A program made the position numbers and the translations under genes. From Acidobacteria bacterium UBA7540 (GTDB lineage: Bacteria > Acidobacteriota > Terriglobia > UBA7540): a stretch of DNA of 5,850 bases. The number at the start of each line of letters is the position of its first letter. Position 1 is the first letter of the stretch. Shown here in pieces: positions 1 through 5,374 of the stretch. The notes beneath the pieces were generated by a model. That model was not told where the DNA came from and searched no databases. It saw only the letters and a program-made list of their open reading frames with translations. The stretch covers positions 1 through 5,850 of the forward strand of contig DLMI01000127.1 in assembly GCA_002478145.1 (NCBI GenBank), in the 5' to 3' direction.

Positions 1-29
1 CGCACCATTCCATCTTGTGTCGCTGGCTG

Positions 30-50
30 GCGCAGAGCGCAGCTCTGCGC
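30..50. repeat. Perfect 9-bp hairpin with GCGCAG stem
   Basis: The arms at 30-38 (GCGCAGAGC) and 42-50 (GCTCTGCGC) are perfectly complementary around a 3-base loop. No T-tract follows on either strand, so it does not look like an intrinsic terminator. Its stem base GCGCAG/CTGCGC is shared with the hairpins inside the 137-bp repeats, which suggests a dispersed REP-like element. It lies in the gene-free left edge of the window (1-156). Confidence 0.55.
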
Positions 51-96
51 TTCAGCGTGCTGTATTAGCCCGCATTTCCCACTACGGGTCTGGAAG

Positions 97-123
97 GGCG
101 GGTCCCGCAGGGCGGGACCCGCC
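97..123. repeat. Perfect 12-bp GC-rich hairpin, REP-like
   Basis: The arms at 97-108 (GGCGGGTCCCGC) and 112-123 (GCGGGACCCGCC) pair perfectly around the loop AGG. Each arm contains a near-palindromic core of its own. No T-run follows on either strand. It sits 30 bp upstream of the first 137-bp repeat, and no coding signal was seen in 1-156. It is more likely a dispersed palindromic repeat than a terminator, although it could stop transcription entering from the left. Confidence 0.55.
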
Positions 124-153
124 GCTACAAGGCCCTCCTGATTATTCCCGTGT

Positions 154-290
154 CCCGTGCCCCGCGCAGTCCGTCAATTGACGGGCTGCGCTTCCGTGCT
201 CAGATTGAGACCAGATTCGCTGACAGGTTCACATAGCCCATCGTGCTCTGCGCCTTCGGCGCGCAGACCTGAAGGTCTGCGCCAGCCGCG
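154..290. repeat. 137-bp two-hairpin dispersed repeat, copy 1
   Basis: This stretch matches 5375-5511 without gaps, with 9 differences in 137 bases (about 93% identity) and in the same orientation. It contains two hairpins. The first, at 164-191, has arms GCGCAGTCCGTC and GACGGGCTGCGC with one T-G wobble and loop AATT; its core CCGTCAATTGACGG is a perfect palindrome. The second, at 261-282, has arms GCGCAGACC and GGTCTGCGC around TGAA. Both stems close with GCGCAG/CTGCGC, the arrangement expected of a REPIN or small non-autonomous mobile repeat. The right end abuts, in frame, the truncated gene that runs to 804. No transposase is in view, so mobility is inferred. Confidence 0.85.
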
Positions 291-804
291 GCGCGACGTC
301 GAATGGGCGTACCAAGATGGCACGCTCTATCTCCTCCAGTGCCGCGCCATCACCACCGGGAAGGCGCGCAGCGAGGCGCCACCGCCCGGCCTGCCCCCGC
401 ACGACCCCGTGGCCGCCCTCCGGCGCGTCGGGCTCTTCGCCGATATGGACCGCAGGCAGGCCGAGCAAATTGCCCGCCTGCTCAAGGAGCGCCACTTCGC
501 CAAGGGCGAGACCGTCATCGTGGAGGGCTCCGGAGGCGCCGCCTTCTTCCTCATTGACTCCGGGGAGGCCACGGTCTCGCGCAAAGGCGTCCACCTCGCC
601 ACCCTCGGCCCGGGCGACTACTTCGGCGAAATCGCCCTGATCGACGGCGGACCTCGCTCGGCCACGGTGACCGCTGCCACCGACCTGTTTTGCTATGGGC
701 TCACGTTCTGGGAGTTCCGCCCGCTGGTCGAAGGCAACGGCGCCATCGCATGGAAGCCCCTACAGGCGCTGGCGAAGCGTCTGCGCGCCGCCGACCCGAA
801 CTAG
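157..804 (+). CDS. Cyclic-nucleotide-binding domain protein with PPDK_N domain tail; 5' end replaced by repeat
   Basis: The open frame starts at GTG 157 (215 aa), but residues 1-44 and the first base of codon 45 are encoded by the 137-bp repeat and look non-biological. The genuine gene appears to begin near 291. Residues 46-66 (RDVEWAYQDGTLYLLQCRAIT, split here as RDVEWAYQDG and TLYLLQCRAIT) match the C-terminal end of the PEP synthase/PPDK ATP- and pyruvate-binding domain, where a 'DIEWA...G.LY.LQ.RPIT' pattern is usual. After a Pro/Ala linker (about 67-83), residues 84-210 form a Crp/PKA-type cNMP-binding domain. The phosphate-binding cassette GDYFGEIALIDGGPRSATV (153-171) keeps the glycines, Glu158 and Arg167 expected for ligand binding. 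No helix-turn-helix follows, so it is not a Crp transcription factor. No PPDK_N sequence was found upstream of the repeat, and no convincing ribosome-binding site precedes GTG 157. It is therefore either a pseudogene or a shortened protein; the clean frame through the cNMP domain suggests recent truncation or remaining function. Confidence 0.6.
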   Translation: MPRAVRQLTGCASVLRLRPDSLTGSHSPSCSAPSARRPEGLRQPRRDVEWAYQDGTLYLLQCRAITTGKARSEAPPPGLPPHDPVAALRRVGLFADMDRRQAEQIARLLKERHFAKGETVIVEGSGGAAFFLIDSGEATVSRKGVHLATLGPGDYFGEIALIDGGPRSATVTAATDLFCYGLTFWEFRPLVEGNGAIAWKPLQALAKRLRAADPN

Positions 805-830
805 CATTGCGTTCCCGGAGAAAGTGGGGT

Positions 831-878
831 AGCGCAGAGGTGTCCGTCAGCCGACGGACTCCTCTGCGGTTCTTCCTC
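831..878 (+). terminator. Strong hairpin terminator after the cNMP gene
   Basis: Arms 833-848 and 853-868 (16 bp each, a single T-T mismatch at the ninth pair) enclose the loop AGCC, and a T-rich stretch (GTTCTTCCTC) follows on the plus strand. It begins 27 bases after the stop codon at 804. Its lower stem is shared with the minus-strand terminator at 990-1025. The T-tract is interrupted, so termination is likely rather than certain. Confidence 0.65.
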
Positions 879-984
879 GGGATATGACACCGGCCGATGA
901 CCATTGCGCACGTGGGACCAGTCGCCGATCGATACGCACAGGTTTGATGGCGTACGAATGATCCACAATAATGACGGCCAGGTG

Positions 985-1025
985 AAAAGCCGCAGAGGAG
1001 GGCAAACTGCGCCCACCTCTGCGCT
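985..1025 (-). terminator. Hairpin terminator of the HAF-like repeat gene
   Basis: Read on the minus strand, arms 1023-1011 and 1003-991 (13 bp with one T-T mismatch at the ninth pair) enclose a 7-base loop, and a TTTT run follows (984-989 region, GCTTTTCACC). It starts 16 bases after the stop codon at 1039. The motifs AGCGCAGAGGTG on the 5' side and CTCCTCTGCGG on the 3' side are identical to those in the plus-strand terminator at 831-869, so the two convergent genes end in related elements. The 804-1038 interval holds nothing else recognisable. Confidence 0.65.
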
Positions 1026-1038
1026 TGTATCTACCTGC

Positions 1039-2193
1039 TTACGGGGTCCAAAGGAACCCGTGGAAGGCCCCGTTTGTATCTATGCAGTATCCCGTAATCG
1101 CCCCTGCTGGGTTGTTGCTTTCAGGGACGGTCCCTTGACCACTTCCCGCGCCTGCGTCTTTGGCTGGGCAGTCGAAAGGTGTGAATCTGCCGTTGGGAGC
1201 GCGCACCAAGCCGCGATTCACGCCCTCCGCGTCAATGTACTCTCCCGCGATCTCCCATGCTGGGTTGATGCTTGAACCGAAGGTGCCCTGGCCGGGGGCT
1301 TTGCCCGCGCCCGGGTAATCGAACCTGATGATGAATCCATAAGGAGCGCGCAGGAAACCGTGATATACGCCTCTCGAGTCAATGAACTGCCCCGTGATCG
1401 CCCCCGCCGGGTTGATACTACTGGTTTGGGTCCCCTGGCCGGAGCCCCTGCCCGCGCCCCAAGCATCTACCGGGAGGATGAAGCCATTGCGAGTGCGCAC
1501 GAGGCCGTGATAGACGCCGTACGTATCCATGTAGCTTCCCGCGATCACCCGCGCCGGGTTGATGCCCGAGATCCCGGCGGGCCACGTGCCTTGACCGGGG
1601 CTTGTGCCCGCGTGGCGAGCGTTGAATCCGGTAAACGTGCCGTCCGGAGCGCGCAGGAAGCCGTGATACACGCCACTGTCGTCTACGATGTATCCCGAGA
1701 TCCACCCGCTGGGGTTGATGCTGGTCGCGTAGGTGCCCTGAAAGGAGGCGGGGACCGTGCCCGCCCCCGGGGCATCGAACGGGGTGATGTTGCCATCAGG
1801 AGCGCGCAGGTAGCCGTGATAGACGCCGCTCGAGTCCCAGAACTCTCCCGTGATCGTCCCTGCGGGGTTGATGCTCTCGGCCGCGGTGCCCGTCGCGCCC
1901 TGGACATCAAACGGAGTGATGTCGCCGTCAGGGGCGCGCACGAAACCATGACACGTGCTGGGGTCACAGAATAACCCCGTGATCGCGCCCGCCGGGTTGA
2001 TGGCGAGGGGTTGGGTGCCCTGGCCGGCCCCTGTGCCCGCACCTCCAACGTCGAAAGTGGTTATTCCCGCCTTGCCGTGCTCAGCATTCACGGAAAGGCC
2101 CAGTCCCAGCATGCACAGGGCCAGGCAAAGGGCCAGCGCTCCCTTCCTGCCGAGTGCAGCGTAGAATTGTGTAAAAGCAAGTTGCTTCTTCAT
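1039..2193 (-). CDS. Secreted HAF-like repeat protein (seven repeats)
   Basis: The protein has 384 aa. Residues 1-37 form a signal peptide: a Lys/Arg n-region, the hydrophobic core ALALCLALCMLGLGLSV, and a probable cleavage after VNA at 37. The rest is seven tandem units of 44-52 residues starting near 47, 95, 139, 190, 242, 291 and 340. Their consensus is F-D-x-P-G-A-G-T-x-x-G-Q-G-T, S-I-N-P-A-G-x-I-T-G, D-x-x-G-V-Y-H-G-F-L-R-A-P-x-G. The 'INxxGxIxG...HGFL' core resembles the HAF family of probable extracellular repeats (TIGR02913), and seven small beta units could form a propeller-like fold; this is inferred from repeat number and strand pattern. No catalytic motif is visible, and the repeats run to the last residue. 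ATG 2193 is supported by GAGGAGGT at 2210-2203, nine bases upstream. The gene is last in a minus-strand cluster, 74 bp after the FIMAH-like remnant, and is followed by its own terminator. Its role is unknown; it is likely exported to the periplasm or cell surface. Confidence 0.85.
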   Translation of the reverse strand: MKKQLAFTQFYAALGRKGALALCLALCMLGLGLSVNAEHGKAGITTFDVGGAGTGAGQGTQPLAINPAGAITGLFCDPSTCHGFVRAPDGDITPFDVQGATGTAAESINPAGTITGEFWDSSGVYHGYLRAPDGNITPFDAPGAGTVPASFQGTYATSINPSGWISGYIVDDSGVYHGFLRAPDGTFTGFNARHAGTSPGQGTWPAGISGINPARVIAGSYMDTYGVYHGLVRTRNGFILPVDAWGAGRGSGQGTQTSSINPAGAITGQFIDSRGVYHGFLRAPYGFIIRFDYPGAGKAPGQGTFGSSINPAWEIAGEYIDAEGVNRGLVRAPNGRFTPFDCPAKDAGAGSGQGTVPESNNPAGAITGYCIDTNGAFHGFLWTP

Positions 2194-2202
2194 GATTGGC
2201 CG

Positions 2203-2253
2203 ACCTCCTCTTGAAATGTTTTTCTCGTCTTTTTTCTCCTCGAATGTTTTTTC
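2203..2253 (-). promoter_or_regulatory. Duplicated A-rich leader with two Shine-Dalgarno-like boxes
   Basis: On the plus strand, 2205-2224 (CTCCTC, then AATGTTTTTC) and 2236-2253 (CTCCTC, then AATGTTTTTTC) are an imperfect direct repeat about 30 bp apart. In the sense of the minus-strand gene this gives two units of the form GAAAAACATT followed by GAGGAG. The unit proximal to ATG 2193 provides the functional ribosome-binding site (GAGGAGGT, spacing 9). The distal GAGGAG has no start codon nearby and could be a standby ribosome site or simply a local duplication. Confidence 0.5.
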
Positions 2254-2267
2254 CGCTTACCGGTCCA

Positions 2268-2659
2268 TTACGGACAGTGACTGATCAAGTACTGAGCGTC
2301 TTTAATCAAAATGGAAGCGTCGGCCGCCGGAATTGCCCTCACCTGGAGCATGAGTCGAACGAGGGTGATGAACTGCTCGTAACTGTTGCTGGCGGGGCCG
2401 CACTTGCCGGCGTTTCGTTCCCGCAACGCGGCATTCAACTGGCTCAGCAAATGCGACGTGGCGGTCCTGCTGATTGCGCCATGGTGAAAGTCACCGACGT
2501 CGAACTCGTGTTGCCGACGTTATGGGCCGCGCTGATGGCAGAGGTGTTCGATCCCGGCGGCAGGGTGGTCAGTGGATTGATGACGGTGCCGTTCGTTAGG
2601 CCGCCGCCCGCCAAGAATAATGCCGATATGGAAATCCACTTCAAGACACCCGCGGACAT
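2268..2659 (-). pseudogene. Frameshifted small secreted protein with FIMAH-like helical tail
   Basis: ATG 2659 has AGAAGG seven bases upstream and opens a signal-peptide-like N-terminus (MSAGVLKWISISALFLAGGG). That frame continues through Ser/Thr/Asn-rich sequence to a TGA at 2446-2444. In a second frame, open from about 2519 to the TAA at 2270-2268, the product reads FHHGAISRTATSHLLSQLNA, then later EQFITLV and LIKDAQYLI. This fits the FIMAH-like module common at the ends of acidobacterial secreted proteins (G-x-I-S...L-x-x-L-N-A-A...F-I-x-x-V...A-x-x-L-I-x-x-A-Q). The two frames overlap, and the second has no good start codon (only TTG 2450), so a frameshift, probably in or just upstream of 2490-2519, best explains the arrangement. 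A sequencing error is possible. The alternative GTG start at 2695 overlaps the previous stop (GTGA), but ATG 2659 gives the better signal peptide. An antisense frame of 161 aa (2196-2681, plus strand) has no recognisable features. Confidence 0.5.
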
Positions 2660-2691
2660 CGGGATACCTTCTTTTGAGTAACGCGACAACT

Positions 2692-2928
2692 TCACGGCCT
2701 CAGCGAGCGAGGTGGGCGCGGGGCCTCGGCAGGGGCGTCGCCGACCGTGCCACCCGCGTCATTGGCGGGCTGGCCCGGCATCCTAAAAGAAACCGACTCC
2801 CGTTCCACCGTAACCTCGACGCGCCGATGCACTATGGTCTTGGGGTGGTCTTCCTTTTTATTCACTTCCCTTGCTGGTATAATGCGGGCCATGACTCGTG
2901 TGTACAGGCCCCCGATTTTCTGGATCAT
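2692..2928 (-). CDS. Small protein of unknown function (78 aa)
   Basis: ATG 2928 is preceded by a canonical AAGGAG (2942-2937) with a spacing of 8, which argues that this is a real gene. The N-terminal third is weakly hydrophobic (MIQKIGGLYTRVMARIIPAR). A likely beta-strand segment follows (HRRVEVTVERESVSFRM, residues 42-58, alternating polar and apolar), then a Gly/Ala/Pro-rich tail ending in PRSLRP. Short acidobacterial proteins with an 'RR-hydrophobic-E-hydrophobic-T-hydrophobic-E' strand are familiar to me, but no function is known. It has no cysteines, no clear signal peptide and no enzyme motif. Its stop overlaps a possible GTG 2695 start of the next gene, so translational coupling is possible. 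It is first in the minus-strand cluster and divergent from the winged-helix regulator. A plus-strand extended -10 element lies inside it. Confidence 0.55.
   Translation of the reverse strand: MIQKIGGLYTRVMARIIPAREVNKKEDHPKTIVHRRVEVTVERESVSFRMPGQPANDAGGTVGDAPAEAPRPPRSLRP
2875..2883 (+). promoter_or_regulatory. Extended -10 promoter element (TGGTATAAT)
   Basis: A consensus TATAAT at 2878-2883 is preceded by TG at 2875-2876, giving a textbook extended -10 for a housekeeping sigma factor. The region 17 bases upstream (TTTTTA) is a poor -35, which an extended -10 can tolerate. Predicted transcription would start near 2890 and run toward the regulator at 3031, leaving a leader of about 140 bases. 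The element lies within the divergent minus-strand gene, so it would also produce RNA antisense to that gene's 5' end. Confidence 0.5.
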
Positions 2929-2973
2929 GTGCTTTACTCCTTCCTCGCTCGCGGGCCACTAAAGCACATGGGG

Positions 2974-2979
2974 ATATTA
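2974..2979 (-). promoter_or_regulatory. Possible -10 of the minus-strand cluster
   Basis: On the minus strand this reads TAATAT, about 46 bases upstream of ATG 2928 and beyond its ribosome-binding site. It is the best A/T-rich -10 candidate in the divergent intergenic region, but no recognisable -35 lies 16-18 bases upstream. It is listed as a weak candidate only. Confidence 0.22.
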
Positions 2980-3030
2980 GGTGTCTTGAAGGTGAGGATT
3001 AATTTTTCTGAAAAAATATGAAGGCCTGCG

Positions 3031-5364
3031 ATGTCCTTACCCGTCAAGGACGTGTATCGGTTCGATGAGTTTGTGCTCGACCCTCCCAAGCGGACATTTG
3101 CGCGCCACGGCAAACCTGTTTCAGTCTCGCCGAAAGCCTTTGAGGTTCTTACCTACCTGGTGAGCCACTCCGGGCAGGTGGTGACCAAGGACGAATTGCT
3201 CAAGGCAGTCTGGCCTGATTCCTTTGTGGAAGAGGGCAACTTGGCCCAGCACATCTCCTGGCTGCGGAAGGCGCTGGGAGACAGGGCGAACGACATCGTG
3301 ACCGTTCCCGGCCGCGGATATCAGTTCACGGCATTGGTGCGGAAGGAAGCTCCCGCAGAATTGGTCCCGGAAACGCGACTCGGGGACACGCTCGTTCACG
3401 GAGTGCGGGAGCGCACCCACGTTGTCATCGAGGAGTCATCGCCGTTGCCCCTCGCGGAGAAGACGGCGCGCGCCTCAACCCGAGCCTGGCCATATACCCT
3501 GGTTGCAGTCGGACTAGCCGCTCTGGCGACTTGGACAGTGTGGAAATGGTTGCGGCCCGCGCCTCCCGCCGAATTTCAAAAGATTGTTGTGGCCGACTTT
3601 ATCAACGCTACAGGAGACCCTGCCTTTGATCGCACCCTCAAACGCGCGCTGGAGATTGATTTGGCGCAATCTCCCTTCCTCGACGTGATGAGTGAGGGGG
3701 AGGCCGTGAGTACGCTCCAGCTCATGAGTCGAAAAGGGGATGTGGCCGTTGCTGCCAATGTGGCCATGGAATTGTGCGTGCGCAGCAACCGGCAGGTGTT
3801 CCTCACGGGCAGCATCACGAGCGTGGGCCGCGCATACCTGTTGATGCTGGGGGCGACGGACTGCAACTCCGGCAAGGAACTCGTCAGCGCCAAGACGCAG
3901 GTCGGCGCCAAAGAAGAAGTGCTAGGCGCATTGGACGTGGTCGCGGACCGTATCCGTAGAGGACTGGGCGAATCCGCGAAGTCCCTGGAACGCTATCAGG
4001 TGCCGATCTCGAAGGCCACCACGCCCTCACTGGAAGCGCTGAAGGCCTTCAGCCTGGGCGAGGCACGGCACTCCTTGGGCGAGTTCCTCGCTGCCGTTCC
4101 CTTCTACCAGCGCGCCATCGAACTCGATCCCAATTTCGCCCTGGCTTACGCCCGGCTAGGAGTGGATCAGGGAGCTCAGGACGAGGAGCTCTCAGAAGAA
4201 AACCTGAAGAAGGCTTTCGAGCTGAGAGACCGGGCAAGTGAGCGGGAGAGGCTCTACATCACCGCGCACTACTACGGCAGCACTGGCCAGCTCGAAGAAC
4301 AGACTCGAACCTGGGAACTATACAAGCAGACTTATCCTCGGGACCCGATCCCATACACCAATCTGGCTGCCTTGTATTCGGGTCTGGGCCAGTACGACAA
4401 GGAACTGGAGAATAGCCTGGAAGCGGTGCCTTTGGCCCCCGATAACGCAATCGGCTACCTTAATGCCGCACACGCTTACATGTGCTTAAACCGCCTGGAG
4501 GAAGCGAAAGCCATCTTAGACAGCGCTCTACAACGGAAGGTTGGCGGGCACTTCATTCACCTCGACCTGTCTTCGATCGCCATCGCCCAGGGGGACATAG
4601 CTGCCCAGGAGCGCGAGGACGCCTCCATCAAGGGAAACGCCGAGGGCGAACTTGACCTCGTCAGCCGCGACGCCGGTCTGGCGGCGTCCCGAGGGCAACT
4701 CAAGAAGGCACGCGAGTTGTTCATGCGGGAGCGCCAGATGGCCCAGCGTCTCAATTTGAAAGAGAGCGCGGCCGGGGCAATCGCGGACGAGGCAGGCATC
4801 GAGGCGGATTTCGGATATCGGACTGAGGCCGCGAAAGGCGCTACCGCGGCTTTGGCGATCTCCCGCGGTGTGGTGGATTCAGCAGCCCGAACATTGGCGC
4901 TCGCCGGAGAAGCCAATAAGGCAGAAACCCTCATCGCCGAGATGGCAAAGCGTCGCCCCAAGGGTGTCTGGGTCCAGTCCGTCTTCGTGCCGGAGGTCAA
5001 GGCCATCAACGAAATAAACCGTGGGAACCCCGCCAAAGCCATCGAGTTGCTTCAGGCGGCCATACCTTACGACGGCGGCACGTACTTCGCCATCCGGTAC
5101 ACTCGAGGGAACGCCTACTTGCGCGCACGGAACGGAGACGAGGCCGCGCAAGAGTTTCAGAAGGTCTTGGCCCTCCGGAATGCGTATCCCGAATCTCCTC
5201 TAATGTCCCTGGCACAACTCGGCTTGGCACGCGCCTGCGCGCTTCCGGGCGATAAGCCTAAGAGCCGTATAGCCTACCAAGACTTCTTCGCCCTCTGGAA
5301 GGACGCCGACCCGGACATCCCCATCCTGAAGGAAGCCAAGGCGGAATACGCAAAGCTGAAATAA
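3031..5364 (+). CDS. Transmembrane winged-helix regulator with TPR repeats (CadC-like)
   Basis: The protein has 777 aa. Residues 8-103 form an OmpR/CadC-type winged-helix DNA-binding domain: VYRFDEFVLDPPKR opens it, KAFEVLTYLVSHSGQVVTKD and LLKAVWPDSFVEEGN give the helical core, HISWLRKALGD is the recognition helix region, and TVPGRGYQF is the wing hairpin. A linker (104-150) leads to one transmembrane helix at about 153-174 (WPYTLVAVGLAALATWTVWK). The domain beyond it (182-325) resembles the FINATGDPAFDRTLKRAL segment found in acidobacterial kinase/TPR proteins. TPR-like helical repeats follow, clearest at 333-368, 440-472, 474-505 and 683-717. The C-terminus (YQDFFALWKDADPDIPILKE) is that of the acidobacterial Ser/Thr-kinase/TPR family, here with a winged helix in place of the kinase. 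The expected topology is DNA-binding domain in the cytoplasm and TPRs in the periplasm, making it a one-component signal transducer. No receiver, kinase or ATPase motif is present. AAGG at 3021-3024, six bases before ATG 3031, supports the start. The divergent secreted-protein cluster is a plausible but unproven target. Confidence 0.93.
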   Translation: MSLPVKDVYRFDEFVLDPPKRTFARHGKPVSVSPKAFEVLTYLVSHSGQVVTKDELLKAVWPDSFVEEGNLAQHISWLRKALGDRANDIVTVPGRGYQFTALVRKEAPAELVPETRLGDTLVHGVRERTHVVIEESSPLPLAEKTARASTRAWPYTLVAVGLAALATWTVWKWLRPAPPAEFQKIVVADFINATGDPAFDRTLKRALEIDLAQSPFLDVMSEGEAVSTLQLMSRKGDVAVAANVAMELCVRSNRQVFLTGSITSVGRAYLLMLGATDCNSGKELVSAKTQVGAKEEVLGALDVVADRIRRGLGESAKSLERYQVPISKATTPSLEALKAFSLGEARHSLGEFLAAVPFYQRAIELDPNFALAYARLGVDQGAQDEELSEENLKKAFELRDRASERERLYITAHYYGSTGQLEEQTRTWELYKQTYPRDPIPYTNLAALYSGLGQYDKELENSLEAVPLAPDNAIGYLNAAHAYMCLNRLEEAKAILDSALQRKVGGHFIHLDLSSIAIAQGDIAAQEREDASIKGNAEGELDLVSRDAGLAASRGQLKKARELFMRERQMAQRLNLKESAAGAIADEAGIEADFGYRTEAAKGATAALAISRGVVDSAARTLALAGEANKAETLIAEMAKRRPKGVWVQSVFVPEVKAINEINRGNPAKAIELLQAAIPYDGGTYFAIRYTRGNAYLRARNGDEAAQEFQKVLALRNAYPESPLMSLAQLGLARACALPGDKPKSRIAYQDFFALWKDADPDIPILKEAKAEYAKLK

Positions 5365-5374
5365 TCCGCCGCGC

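Noticed and set aside
157..290. Protein-coding reading of the 137-bp repeat
   Set aside because: The same frame recurs at 5378 (MPRAVRQLTG) only because the repeat is duplicated; the sequence is low in protein character and is explained by hairpins.
904..1275. Plus-strand open frame of 123 aa
   Set aside because: It spans the terminator hairpin at 991-1023 and then runs antisense to the HAF-like repeats; it has no domain-like sequence.
1360..1974. Plus-strand open frame of 204 aa with an internally repeated sequence
   Set aside because: It is the antisense shadow of the tandem repeats in the minus-strand HAF-like gene, which has a signal peptide, ribosome-binding site and terminator.
2261..2275. 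Short inverted repeat GTCC/GGAC near the end of the FIMAH-like remnant
   Set aside because: Four base pairs only, and no T-tract in the right place; too weak to call a terminator.
2196..2681. Plus-strand open frame of 161 aa
   Set aside because: It starts at a TTG inside the opposite gene's leader and lies antisense to the frameshifted signal-peptide/FIMAH-like gene, whose motifs are recognisable; the 161-aa translation shows none.
4557..5042. Minus-strand open frame of 161 aa
   Set aside because: It is antisense to the TPR region of the 777-aa regulator, has no ribosome-binding site of note and no recognisable domain.
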